62,428 nt of DNA. Origin: Gammaproteobacteria bacterium. GTDB taxonomy: Bacteria > Pseudomonadota > Gammaproteobacteria > Ga0077536. Location of the stretch: contig JACQWY010000064.1 in assembly GCA_016209015.1 (NCBI GenBank), forward strand, positions 1 through 62,428. Direction: 5' to 3'. Of the stretch, positions 25,415-34,454 are shown piece by piece. The stretch's first letter is position 1, and each line of letters begins with the position of its first letter. Both the position numbers and the translations under genes were made by a program. The notes under the pieces are model-generated. The model was not told where the DNA came from and did not search any database. It was given only the letters and a program-made list of their open reading frames with translations.

Positions 25415-27346
25415 TCACGCTACCGCCTGTCGCACCGGCGTCTGCTCCTTCGAGCGCTCCTCGGCGCCTGCGACACGATTCTGCGCGGCTTCGAGGACGA
25501 GCTTCAGCATGTCGGCGTAACGCATACCGGCGAAGCCCGCCATCAGGTTCATCTTGCCGTCCCAGCACCAGCCCGGGTTCGGATTCACCTCGAGCAGCTT
25601 CAACTGGCCGTTCGCGTCGGCGCGGAAATCCATGCGCGCGTAGTCGCGGCAGCCGAGCCGCTCGAAGAGCTTGATCGACCAGTCGACGAGCTCGCGCCGC
25701 CGGTCGTCGTCGATCTCGGCGCGGCGATACGCGATGTCGCTCCAGTACGGCGAGTCGGGACACCACTTCGATTCGTAGCTGAGAATCTTCGGCAGCGTGG
25801 GATCGAGCCGCGAATAATCCACCTCCAGCAGGGGCAGCACCGTATAACCCTGGCCGGGGTTGCCGATGAGTCCGACGGTGAACTCCGCGCCGGACAGGAA
25901 TTCCTGCACGAGGATCGGTCGGCCCGGCACGAGCGCGCGCAGGTCGTTCAGATACGCGACCGCCTCCTCGATGCTGCTCACCAGCGCATGCTGCGTGATG
26001 CCGATGCTGCTGTCGCCGAGGCAGGGCTTGATCAGCGCCGGGAAGATCGACGGCAGCGTCGCGCCCTGATCGTCCGGATCGTGATACGACTCGAGCGGCA
26101 CCGGGATGTCGAAGGATTCCGCCGCGGCACGCACGAGCGCCTTGTTGTAGCAGAAGCCGAGCGCCGCCGGCCCCGCGCCCGAGTAGGGCAGCTCGAACAT
26201 CTCGAGCAGCGCCGGCACGTGCAGCTCCTTCAGCGCGTCGTTGTTGTAGCCCTCGTCGCAGAGATTGAACACGAAGCTCGAGCTCCGCTGCTTCAACTCG
26301 GCGAGCAGCGCGTTGTGGTTGTCGACGTAATGGAAGCGATAGCCGGCGAGCTCGCCGAGCGCTTCCTTCAGGCGGTTCACCGTGTCGAGGTCCTCGGGAT
26401 TGAAGACGCCGTTCCGCTTCACGCCGTCGGGCAGGCGCGGATCGCCGAGCAGCACCGTCACTTCCGGATACGGCACGTCGCGCCGGCGCTTCGCCGCGGC
26501 CTTCGGCGGCGCGACGGCGGTGATGAAATTGCGATGCGCCATCATGCCGAGGTCGTGATTGCGCGTGGACACGGCCTCGAGCGCGCCGTGGAAGCGGATG
26601 TCCGAGAAGCCGGCGTCTTCCAGCAGCTTCACGATCCGGCCGCGCGAGTACAGGCGCTCGGCATAGAACTGGTCCGCGATCACGCCCTTCTCGGCGTGCA
26701 CGACGACCTCGCGGGAAATCATGCGGTCCTGGTCCGAGGACAGCGAGCGCTCGCGGCAGACGAACTGGTTCTCGTCGATCCACTCCCACGAGCGCCGCTC
26801 GAAATTCTGGCGCATCCAGTCCCCGTCCATGAGGTCGAGCACGAGCGTGCCACGCGAGCGCAGCGCGCGCTTCACGGCCGCGAGCACGTCGAGATCGTCC
26901 TCCTCGCGATCGAAGTAGCCGAAGGAATTGCCCATGACGATGCAGCAGTCGAAGCTGCTCTCGGGCACGGAGAACTTGCGCGCGTCGCCCTCGCGGAACT
27001 TCACCTCGAGCGCGAGCGCGCGGGCGCGCTTGCGGGCGAGGCTGACGAGGAAGCGCGAGCGATCGATGCCGACGACTTTCTTCATTCCGCGGCGTGCGAG
27101 CTCGAGCGCGTGCCGGCCCTGGCCGCAGCACAGATCGAGCACGCGGTCGTTCGGATCGAGGCCGGTGGCGGTGAGCAGCGCGTCGATTTCGCGGCCGGTG
27201 TTCTCGTCGTTCTCGACGACGTCGCCGTCGGTCTTGAGATAGAGGGCGTTGAAGAGGCTGCGCCACCACTCGGCGGGGAGATGGTGCTCGAGGTCGGGAA
27301 CGGGGCCGAGCGTGCGGGCGCCCGACGCCTTAGTCTTCTGTTCCAT
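25415..27346 (-). CDS. Methyltransferase / ATP-grasp (D-Ala-D-Ala ligase-like) fusion
   Basis: This 643-residue protein joins two enzymes. Residues about 20-270 are a class I SAM methyltransferase (VLDLCCGQGRHALELARRG, motif I near 69). Residues about 290-620 are an ATP-grasp ligase of the D-Ala-D-Ala ligase type (LPYSGAGPAALGFCYNK, FPALIKPCLGDSSIGI, ILVQEFLSGAEFTVG, MDFRADANGQLKLLEVNPNPGW). The product could be an N-methylated peptide-like or amide compound; this is inference. The start ATG at 27346 is chosen from the domain boundary. It stands alone on the minus strand, with no peptidoglycan genes nearby. Confidence 0.8.
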   Translation of the reverse strand: MEQKTKASGARTLGPVPDLEHHLPAEWWRSLFNALYLKTDGDVVENDENTGREIDALLTATGLDPNDRVLDLCCGQGRHALELARRGMKKVVGIDRSRFLVSLARKRARALALEVKFREGDARKFSVPESSFDCCIVMGNSFGYFDREEDDLDVLAAVKRALRSRGTLVLDLMDGDWMRQNFERRSWEWIDENQFVCRERSLSSDQDRMISREVVVHAEKGVIADQFYAERLYSRGRIVKLLEDAGFSDIRFHGALEAVSTRNHDLGMMAHRNFITAVAPPKAAAKRRRDVPYPEVTVLLGDPRLPDGVKRNGVFNPEDLDTVNRLKEALGELAGYRFHYVDNHNALLAELKQRSSSFVFNLCDEGYNNDALKELHVPALLEMFELPYSGAGPAALGFCYNKALVRAAAESFDIPVPLESYHDPDDQGATLPSIFPALIKPCLGDSSIGITQHALVSSIEEAVAYLNDLRALVPGRPILVQEFLSGAEFTVGLIGNPGQGYTVLPLLEVDYSRLDPTLPKILSYESKWCPDSPYWSDIAYRRAEIDDDRRRELVDWSIKLFERLGCRDYARMDFRADANGQLKLLEVNPNPGWCWDGKMNLMAGFAGMRYADMLKLVLEAAQNRVAGAEERSKEQTPVRQAVA

Positions 27347-27621
27347 GGATCGGGCCGTCCCTCCGATAGGCTGGGTGGGATGGGAATGGCGCGAAGCGGG
27401 CCGTGTGTCCGAGGTTCGGATGAGTGTCCAAGGAAATGTCGCCTGCCCCCGCGTGATGTGGCGCCTGCGCGGCGCTCGAGTCGTGACCAGTGCACCTCGG
27501 CACGCCGCGCGGCGGCCGATTCGCGCGCAACGTAACGCATCGCCCACGGCGTTTCAAGGCGTGATCGGGCAGGCCGCGACGGAGTTTCGCGGACGGTCCC
27601 GGCCGTCCGACCGACGCTCGA

Positions 27622-28902
27622 TCAGTGCTGGGGATCGTCCGTGGCGAGGCGGCGCCGCAGGCGGCGCAGGCTGCTCCACAGCACGGCGGCGACGAGGGGG
27701 ATCGCAAGCGCCTGCGCGAGCTCGACCGAGAGGGCCGGCCAGACGCCGTGCGCCCACTTCGCCGCATAGCCGACGAGCCCGACGACGTAGTAGGTGATCG
27801 CGGCGATCGACAGTCCTTCGACCGTCTCCTGCAGCCGGAACTGCATGCGCGTGCGCTGGTTCATGGACGCGAGCAGGTCGCGGTTCTGCTCTTCGAGCGC
27901 GACGTCGACGAGCGTGCGCAGCAGGTCGGCGCTGCGCGTGAGGCGCTGCGACAGGCTCTCCTGGCGGGCGGCGACGGACTCGCAGGTGCGCACCGCGGGC
28001 AGCAGGCGCCGCTCGATGAACTCCGCGATCGACTGGCGGCCCGGATCGTGCGGCTCGCGCAGCGGTTCGATGCGTTCCAGCACGAGGGCGTGATAGGCGA
28101 CGGTCGCGCCGAAGCGATAGGCGGTGCCGGCCGCGATGTCCTCGATTTCGCCGGACAGCAGCGTCAGCTCGTGGAGGGCGGCGCGCTGGCCCTCGAGACC
28201 GGCGAGCGACTTCAGGCGCGCGGTGAGCGCGGCGAGCTCGAGATCCACGGCGCGGATGCGCGGGCTCGCGGCCTGGGCGAGCGGCAGGGCGAGCAGCGAC
28301 ATCGCGCGATACGTCTCGAGCTCGGCGAGACGCTGCACGAGACGGCCGCACTGCACCGGGCTCAGGCTCTGATTGCGGATGAGGAAGCGCGAGGCGCCGT
28401 CGGCATGGATGCGGAAATCCGTCCACACCGCCGCCCGCTCGCCGTAGAGCTCGCTCGTGCACAGGCTTTCGCCGTTGAACCAGTGCGCGAGCTCGGCCGG
28501 GCCGGGATCCTCCGCGGTGCGCGGCAGGAGCACGAGGTGGGTCGCGACGAGCAGATCGCCGGGCGTGTCCTGCCACCAGTCCGCGGCCACCGTATCGCTC
28601 GCGCGCGCCGTGAACGGCGCGACACCGCCGTCGCGGCGCACGAACAGCCAGCTCGTGAACTCCGTGTGCTGTTCCCACTTGAGCGTCACCTGATCGGCGC
28701 GCGCGCTGTAGTGCTTGGCATCGGGCGGCGGCTGGGTGAGACCGTAGCGGCGGCAGAACGCGAGCAGATGATCGCGGTCGGCCTGCGAGCCCTCTTCGCG
28801 CACGAGCGCATAGAACGAGGCGTGGGCCGGTCCCTCGAGGTCGAGCGGTGGCCGCGCGTGGAGCTCGTTGACGAGGGCATAGCGTAGGGGATGCTCGCGC
28901 AT
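27622..28902 (-). CDS. DUF3422 family membrane protein
   Basis: This 426-residue protein matches the DUF3422 family of proteobacteria (N-terminal HPLRYALVNELHARPP, WFNGESLCTSELYGE). Two hydrophobic helices at the C-terminus (about 362-382 and 392-412) anchor it, leaving a large cytoplasmic domain with coiled-coil-like segments. The ATG at 28902 is preferred over the upstream in-frame start because the motif HPLRYAL follows at the usual distance. Function unknown. Confidence 0.85.
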   Translation of the reverse strand: MREHPLRYALVNELHARPPLDLEGPAHASFYALVREEGSQADRDHLLAFCRRYGLTQPPPDAKHYSARADQVTLKWEQHTEFTSWLFVRRDGGVAPFTARASDTVAADWWQDTPGDLLVATHLVLLPRTAEDPGPAELAHWFNGESLCTSELYGERAAVWTDFRIHADGASRFLIRNQSLSPVQCGRLVQRLAELETYRAMSLLALPLAQAASPRIRAVDLELAALTARLKSLAGLEGQRAALHELTLLSGEIEDIAAGTAYRFGATVAYHALVLERIEPLREPHDPGRQSIAEFIERRLLPAVRTCESVAARQESLSQRLTRSADLLRTLVDVALEEQNRDLLASMNQRTRMQFRLQETVEGLSIAAITYYVVGLVGYAAKWAHGVWPALSVELAQALAIPLVAAVLWSSLRRLRRRLATDDPQH

Positions 28903-29438
28903 GGACCAATCTTGAGGCTTGGGCCTGCGCATGCACAAGCGTATGGCCGCCCCCGTGCCGCGATGGCACGGGGCGCAAGGCCGCCTCGACGCGCTCGCGT
29001 CGAGAGGACGCCATGATCGAGCCCGCCGCGTCCGTGTTCGAGGTCATCGTCCGCCATCCTCCCGAAGGCTGTGCCTCGCGGACGCCGGTCAGCGGATCGT
29101 CCACGCCCGTCCCGCGATGGGCCGCATCGCCGGCCTGTCCCCCGCGCGTTTCATCGGCCGCCACGTCCGCGCGGGCTTCGGCGAGGCGTCTGAAGCTCGC
29201 CCCGGACGGCGCGACGCTCGACGTCGCGGGCCGGGTGACCGCCGTGAACGAGACGGAGCTCGCGATGCCCGGCTGCGCGCGCGGGGCGTTCGTGGGTCGT
29301 GTCCGATCCCGATCGAAGAGCGCGCGCTGCGCGCCATGTACGGCGGCGACACGCCGTTACACGACGCCGACAGAGCGGACAAATCCGGCCGCGATAATGC
29401 CCCCACTGCAACGGAAGGCCACCCGGCCGGAGGATCCC
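28903..29438. other. Non-coding stretch, possibly a decayed gene
   Basis: No intact gene is seen in this 536-bp stretch. Protein-like stretches appear in alternating plus-strand frames: FEVIVRHPPEG near 29037, then MGRIAGLSPARFIGRHVR near 29118 in another frame, and LRAMYGGDTPLHDADRADK near 29328. This pattern suggests a frameshifted remnant, but I could not identify a parent family. Confidence 0.3.
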
Positions 29439-29993
29439 ATGACGACCGCCACACTCGCCGCCGCCCCCGCGGACCGCGGCGCCCGCTTCGAAGCCCTGCT
29501 CCAGACCTACGCGACGCAGATCACCGCAGCGCTCTCGCTCGTCGTCGCCGTCACGGGTGTGATGATGTTCTTCCATCTGAAGAAGGGCGAGGTCGCGGAG
29601 ATGCACGAGTGGCTCGGCCTCGCGTTCGCCGCCGCGTCCGGCCTCCACGCATTCCGGCATCGCCGCAGCCTCGTGCGGATGCTGAGCCAGACCCGCACCC
29701 GCGTGATCCTCGCGCTCGCCGCCGCCACGACGATCGCCTTCCTCGCCGCCGGTCCGGAGGCGCACGGCGGCAACCCGGTGCACCGCGTCGCGGATGCGGT
29801 GCTCCACGTCCCGCTCGAGCATGCCGCGCCGGCACTCGGCGCGAGCCCGCAGGAGGCGCTCGATCGCCTCGTCGCGGCCGGCGTCGTGCATGCCTCGGTG
29901 AGCCACTCGCTCTCGAGCATCGGGCAGATCAACCACGTCGAGCCGCTGCGCCTCGCCGGCATCGTGATGGACGGTCCGCCGATCAGACCCTGA
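29439..29993 (+). CDS. DUF4405-like membrane protein
   Basis: This 184-residue protein has three predicted membrane helices (about residues 30-48, 62-78 and 94-112). The first is followed by a His-containing loop (EMHEWLGLAF), and GLHAFRHRR follows the second helix, a pattern like DUF4405 or cytochrome-b-like four-helix proteins. The start at 29439 (MTTATLAAAP) follows a GGAGGAT Shine-Dalgarno. An upstream in-frame extension of 142 codons is rejected as frame noise. Heme binding is possible but unproven. Confidence 0.65.
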   Translation: MTTATLAAAPADRGARFEALLQTYATQITAALSLVVAVTGVMMFFHLKKGEVAEMHEWLGLAFAAASGLHAFRHRRSLVRMLSQTRTRVILALAAATTIAFLAAGPEAHGGNPVHRVADAVLHVPLEHAAPALGASPQEALDRLVAAGVVHASVSHSLSSIGQINHVEPLRLAGIVMDGPPIRP

Positions 29994-30191
29994 ACGCGCT
30001 CCCGGGCGGCAAACCCTGCCGCCCCACCCCCGACGGCGCGGACGGTACTTGCCGCCCGCGCCGTCGCCGCTCCCTGAAATCGCGGCGACACGCCCGGCCG
30101 GACAGGCGCTCGAGGAAACGGGCCGACTTCTTGCTTTGCGCAGGGCAGACCGCCGGTGCGTCCGGCGATCCCGATATAGAGGAGTCAGGCC

Positions 30192-30905
30192 ATGAACGAC
30201 GTCAACGGCATCGCCGCCGGCAATCTCGCCGCGCTCGGCAATCTCGGCGCGCTGAACGGGACGAGCCACCACCACGCCCACGGCGCCGACAAGTCCAGAT
30301 TCCTCGAGGACCTGTTTGCGCTCCTCGACACGAAGAACCAGGGTTTCATCGACAAGGGCGAGTTCACGAACGCGCTCGGCAAGCTCGACGACGGCGCGAC
30401 CGGAAATCAGAACCCGGATCAGCTCTTCGCGAAGATCGACACGAACGGCGACGGCAAGGTCACGAAGCAGGAGCTTTCGGACGTGCTCGCGACGCTCGAC
30501 GACCAGATGAAGAACATGCGCTTCGAACACCTGCGCCCGCCGCCGCCGCCCGCCTTCGACAACACCGGCATGACGCAGGATCAGATCTCGACGCTCGCCT
30601 CGAAGATCGGCGGCACGGACAGCGGCCGCGCGGCGGTGATGCGCGACCTCGCGGCGAATTTCGCGACCGCGGACGCGAACGGCGACGGACGCGTGACCGG
30701 CAGCGAAGCGGACAAGTACGCCCAATCGCACCCGGTGGACGCGCTGAGCGGCGCCGCGGTCGCGAACAAGACCGACAAGTCGGCGCTCGAGAGCGCCGGC
30801 AATCTCGTCATCCGCCAGCTCGCGCAGCTCCTGAATGCCTACGGACCTTTCGGTGCCGGCACGGCGCTGAAGGCGGTCTCCTCGAGCCTCTCCGCGCTCG
30901 CCTGA
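30192..30905 (+). CDS. EF-hand calcium-binding protein
   Basis: This 237-residue acidic protein has at least three EF-hand loops: DTKNQGFIDKGE (46-57), DTNGDGKVTKQE (83-94) and DANGDGRVTGSE (161-172). The second and third match the canonical D-x-D/N-x-D/G-G pattern. A His cluster (SHHHAHG) lies near residue 25 and a proline run (RPPPPP) near 116. It has no signal peptide, so it is cytosolic or exported by another route. The Shine-Dalgarno GAGGAG precedes the ATG. Role unknown; a calcium buffer or sensor is inferred. Confidence 0.8.
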   Translation: MNDVNGIAAGNLAALGNLGALNGTSHHHAHGADKSRFLEDLFALLDTKNQGFIDKGEFTNALGKLDDGATGNQNPDQLFAKIDTNGDGKVTKQELSDVLATLDDQMKNMRFEHLRPPPPPAFDNTGMTQDQISTLASKIGGTDSGRAAVMRDLAANFATADANGDGRVTGSEADKYAQSHPVDALSGAAVANKTDKSALESAGNLVIRQLAQLLNAYGPFGAGTALKAVSSSLSALA

Positions 30906-31189
30906 TCGCCCTCCTGCCCGGACGGTGGGGGCACTGCCGGCCGGGCGTTCGTTCGCGTGCAGAAATTGCGGGGACACGAGACTTGATTTCGTGCTGCGGA
31001 AAATTTCGGGGACACGACACTTGATTTCCTGCTGCGCCTGAATAATTTCGGGGACACGCGACTTGATTTCCCGCTGCGCCCGAGATCAGGGGACACGAAA
31101 CTTAATTGCCGTATGCGCCTGAGCCCGCTCACGGCAAACGAAGGCAATCAAGTATCATGTCCCCGGCCAGCGCCCCGGCCGGCGCCCCC
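30906..31189. repeat. GGGGACAC tandem array with inverted end copy
   Basis: Four direct copies of a ~21-bp core (GGGGACACGACACTTGATTTC type) start at 30970, 31008, 31050 and 31089, spaced about 40 bp apart and separated by CTGCG-containing linkers. A fifth copy at 31143-31164 is inverted. Together the array can form several alternative hairpins. It fills the gap between the convergent EF-hand and enoyl-CoA hydratase genes. No gene is seen. Confidence 0.8.
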
Positions 31190-31987
31190 TCACTTCCCCT
31201 GGAACACCGGCGCCCTCTTGTCCCTGAACGCCTGGACGGCCTCGCGGTGATCGGCGGTGCGGCCGGTCGCGGTTTCGTACGCGAGGCTCGCGTCCATCAT
31301 CTGCTGCGCGCGCTCGCGGAGCGGGATGTTCGCGACGATCTTCGTCCAGCGGATGGCCATCAGCGCGCCGTGCGCGAGCTGTTCGGCGAGGCCGTAGACT
31401 TTCGCATCGAGTTCGGCGAGCGGGACGACGTGGTTGACGAGGCCCGCGGCCTCCGCTTCCGGCGCCTTGATGAGCTCGCCCGTCATGAGCAGTTCCTTCG
31501 CGCGGTTGCAGGCGATGAGCTGCGGCCAGATGAGCGCGCCGCCGTCGCCTGCGACGACACCCATCTTCACGTGCGGATCGCCGATCATGACATGCTCGGC
31601 GGCGATGACCACATCGCAGAGCAGTGCGAGCGTCGCACCGAGGCCGACGGCCGCGCCATGCAGACGGCAGAGGATCGGCTTCTCGCATTCGAGCATCGAG
31701 AAGACGATGCGCTTGCCGTCCTGCGCGGTATGCTCGAACTTCGCGGGATCGTCCATCATGCCGGCGAGCCAGGCGGCGTCGCCGCCCGCGCAGAACGCGC
31801 GGCCCTCGCCGGCGAGGACCAGGATGTCGCTGTCCGGATCGGCGTCGAGATCCCGGAACACGCGCGCGAGCTCCCCGTGGAGCTGACCGTTCACGGCGTT
31901 CATGCCGTCGCCGCCGCGCGCGATCGTCGCCGTCAGGATCCGCCCGCGGCGCTCGAACTTGAAGCACTCGTAGCTCGAGAAATCCAT
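31190..31987 (-). CDS. Enoyl-CoA hydratase/isomerase family protein (copy 2)
   Basis: This 265-residue crotonase-fold protein has the oxyanion-hole stretch AFCAGGDAAW near residue 65 and VGLGATLALLCDVVIA near 115. The region GDPHVKMGVVAGDGGA contains Asp rather than the canonical catalytic Glu positions, so the exact reaction is uncertain. It is closely related to the gene 10 bp upstream and probably arose by tandem duplication. It is third in a minus-strand set led by the PPOX-like gene. Confidence 0.85.
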   Translation of the reverse strand: MDFSSYECFKFERRGRILTATIARGGDGMNAVNGQLHGELARVFRDLDADPDSDILVLAGEGRAFCAGGDAAWLAGMMDDPAKFEHTAQDGKRIVFSMLECEKPILCRLHGAAVGLGATLALLCDVVIAAEHVMIGDPHVKMGVVAGDGGALIWPQLIACNRAKELLMTGELIKAPEAEAAGLVNHVVPLAELDAKVYGLAEQLAHGALMAIRWTKIVANIPLRERAQQMMDASLAYETATGRTADHREAVQAFRDKRAPVFQGK

Positions 31988-31997
31988 CGCTCTCCCC

Positions 31998-32792
31998 TCA
32001 GCGCCCGGTGAACTTCGGCGCGCGCTTCTCGCGGAATGCGTTCACCGCTTCCTGATGATCCGCGCTCGCGTTCGTCGCGAGCTCGTAGGCGAGGCTCGCG
32101 TCCATGGTCTTCTGGGCGATTTCGCGCAGCGGAATGTTCGCGACCGTCTTCGTCCAGCGGATGGCCTTCGTCGCGCCGTGCACGAGCTGCTCGGCGAGGC
32201 CGTAGACCTTCGCGTCGAGCTCCTCCGGCGGCACGACGTAGTTCACGAGACCGATGCGCTGCGCCTCCGCCGCCTTCAGCATCTCGCCGGTCATCAACAG
32301 CTCTTTCGCCTTGTTGAAACCGACGAGCTGCGGCCAGATCACCGCGCCGCCGTCGCCGGCGACGAGCCCCATGCGGGTGTGCGGATCGCCGATCTGCGCT
32401 TTCTCGGACGCCACGACGACGTCGCAGAGCAGCGCGATCGTGGCGCCGAGGCCCGCCGCCGCGCCGTTCAGCCGGCAGATGATCGGCTTCTCGAGCTCGA
32501 GCATGGAGAAGACGATGCGCTTCGCCTCGGAGACCACGTGCTCGAACTTGCGCTGATCGTCGATGAGCGCCTGGAACCAGTCGATGTTGCCGCCCGCGCA
32601 GAACGCCTTGTTCGCGCTCGCGAGCACGATGACGTCGCTGTCGGGATCCGAGCCGAGATCGTAGAAGACGCGGGCGAGATCGCGGTGCAGACGCGCGTCG
32701 ACGGAGTTCACGGCGTCGCCGCTGTCGATAGTCGCAGTCAGGATGCGATCGCGGCGCGTGAACTGGAACGTTTCGTAGCCTTTGAATTCCAT
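31998..32792 (-). CDS. Enoyl-CoA hydratase/isomerase family protein (copy 1)
   Basis: This 264-residue crotonase-fold protein is strikingly similar to the next gene, sharing KRIVFSMLE, CRLNGAAAGLGAT/CRLHGAAVGLGAT and GDPHTRMGLVAGDGGA. The oxyanion loop reads AFCAGGNIDW. The reaction is hydration or isomerisation of an acyl-CoA, type unresolved. It lies between the FMN-binding protein gene (15 bp upstream) and its paralogue, so the three are likely co-transcribed. Confidence 0.85.
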   Translation of the reverse strand: MEFKGYETFQFTRRDRILTATIDSGDAVNSVDARLHRDLARVFYDLGSDPDSDVIVLASANKAFCAGGNIDWFQALIDDQRKFEHVVSEAKRIVFSMLELEKPIICRLNGAAAGLGATIALLCDVVVASEKAQIGDPHTRMGLVAGDGGAVIWPQLVGFNKAKELLMTGEMLKAAEAQRIGLVNYVVPPEELDAKVYGLAEQLVHGATKAIRWTKTVANIPLREIAQKTMDASLAYELATNASADHQEAVNAFREKRAPKFTGR

Positions 32793-32807
32793 GGATCGGA
32801 TCTCCGC

Positions 32808-33467
32808 TCAGCGCTTCGCCGGATTGAAGTTCTTCACGTAATCCGGGACCGCGAAGCCCGCGGTCTGCTTCGGATCCGTCTCGGCGGCCTGCGGCACGAT
32901 CGGCGTCGGCAGCACCCCGGCCCACACCGGGAACTCGAGGTCCTCACCGTCGTCGCCGGGCGGGCCCTGCCGGCATTTCGAGGTCGCCTGCTCGATGTCG
33001 ATGCCGACGATCGTCGTCGCCTTGATCTCCTTCTCGTTCGGCGCGCGCGCCTCGTCCCAGCGTCCGGGAATGACACGTTCGGTCAGGCGCTGCAGCGCCG
33101 CGAGCTTCGCCGCCGGCTCCTCGATGATCTTCCCGCGTCCGAACAGCACGACCGAGCGGTAGTTCATCGAATGATTGAACACGGTGCGCGCGAAGACGAT
33201 GCCGTCGACGAGCGTCACGGCGATCGCGACCGGGTTGCCGGCCTCGATGTACTCGAGCAGGCGGCCGCCCTTCAGCCCGTGCAACAGGATGCGGTCGCCG
33301 TCGCGGGCGTGGATGGTCGGAATGATGAACGGCTGGCCGTCGAGCGCGAAGCTGACATGGCAGACGAGCGCCTCGTCGATGATGGGATAGATGACTGCGC
33401 GGTCGTAGGAAGCGCGCTTCGGATAGCGCATCAGGCGGTTGCGATCGGTGACTTCGAATTCGCTCAT
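32808..33467 (-). CDS. Pyridoxamine 5'-phosphate oxidase-like FMN-binding protein
   Basis: This 219-residue split-barrel protein is of the Pyridox_ox_2/NimA-like group. The core IIPTIHARDGDRILLHG and SMNYRSVVLFGRGKIIEE are typical. It would bind FMN or heme; the substrate is unknown. It heads the minus-strand set with the two enoyl-CoA hydratases and is divergent from the plus-strand carboxylase operon across 204 bp. Confidence 0.75.
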   Translation of the reverse strand: MSEFEVTDRNRLMRYPKRASYDRAVIYPIIDEALVCHVSFALDGQPFIIPTIHARDGDRILLHGLKGGRLLEYIEAGNPVAIAVTLVDGIVFARTVFNHSMNYRSVVLFGRGKIIEEPAAKLAALQRLTERVIPGRWDEARAPNEKEIKATTIVGIDIEQATSKCRQGPPGDDGEDLEFPVWAGVLPTPIVPQAAETDPKQTAGFAVPDYVKNFNPAKR

Positions 33468-33671
33468 GGGGGCCTCTCGTTGACTCGTTCGATGGCTGAG
33501 AAGGGCATACGGTGCGACGGCCGGCGCACGATGTAAAGCGCCCGTCGAGAGCCGGCCGGAAGCGCAGCTACCGGCGGGTAGCTTTCCACCCCGGGCGCCG
33601 TTGACCGCATGGAGAGGAATCCACTACAGTCCGGGGCTCTTCGCCCCCGAGCCACAGCCCAGGAGATCCCG

Positions 33672-34454
33672 ATGTCGGAAGCCGTACTGGCAGAAGCGCA
33701 AGGCGCCGTCTATCGCATCAGCATCGACCGTCCCGAGCGCCGCAACTCGATCAACGAGGAGGTCTGCGCCGGCATCGAGCGCGCGATCTCGGCCGCCGAG
33801 GACAATGGCGAGACCCGCGCCATCGTCATCACCGGCACGGGCGACCAGGTGTTCTGCGCGGGCGGCGATCTGAAGCCGAGCGCCGATGGCGCGCCGTTCA
33901 CCATGAATCCCGCGGATCCGCGGCACTACGTCGTGAAGCTCTTCAAGCGCATGCAGCAGTGCCGCCTGCCGATCATCGCGCGCATCAACGGCGACGCGCT
34001 CGCCGGCGGCCTCGGCCTCGTCTGCGCCTGCGATCTCGCCGTCGCGGTCGACACCGCGCGCTTCGGCGTGCCGGAGACGCGTGTCGGGCTCTTCCCGATG
34101 ATGATCCTGCCTTTCATGCTCCGGCTCATCCCGCGCCGACGGCTCATGGAGATGTGCATCACGGCCGAGCTCTACACCGCGACCGAGGCGCACGCGCTCG
34201 GCATCGTGAACCACGTCGTGCCGGCCGCGGAGCTCGACGCGAAGCTCGAGAAGCTCGTGAAGACGATCACGGAGCGCTCGCCGACCGCGATCCGGATCGG
34301 CAAGCAGGCCTTCCGCGCCATCGAGGACATGACGATCGATCAGGCCTTCGAGTTCACGCAGCTCATGCTGCCCGTCATGGCCATGAGCCGTGACGCGAAG
34401 GAAGGCTTCGCCGCGTTCAACGAGCGCCGCAAGCCCGACTGGACCGGCGAATGA
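33672..34454 (+). CDS. Enoyl-CoA hydratase (AtuE-like position)
   Basis: This 260-residue crotonase-fold protein has an oxyanion loop VFCAGGDLKPS near residue 60 and ALAGGLGLVCACDLAV near 108, with catalytic-region GVPETRVGLFPMM. In acyclic terpene or leucine-type pathways an enoyl-CoA hydratase acts on the product of the carboxylase encoded downstream. The Shine-Dalgarno AGGAG at 33661-33665 lies 6 nt before the ATG. Its stop overlaps the AtuA-like start (ATGA). An upstream in-frame Met at 33609 lacks support. Confidence 0.8.
   Translation: MSEAVLAEAQGAVYRISIDRPERRNSINEEVCAGIERAISAAEDNGETRAIVITGTGDQVFCAGGDLKPSADGAPFTMNPADPRHYVVKLFKRMQQCRLPIIARINGDALAGGLGLVCACDLAVAVDTARFGVPETRVGLFPMMILPFMLRLIPRRRLMEMCITAELYTATEAHALGIVNHVVPAAELDAKLEKLVKTITERSPTAIRIGKQAFRAIEDMTIDQAFEFTQLMLPVMAMSRDAKEGFAAFNERRKPDWTGE

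Noticed and set aside
30970-31164. GGGGACAC array considered as a CRISPR array
   Set aside because: The interval between units is short and repeat-related, one unit is inverted, and no cas genes are present.
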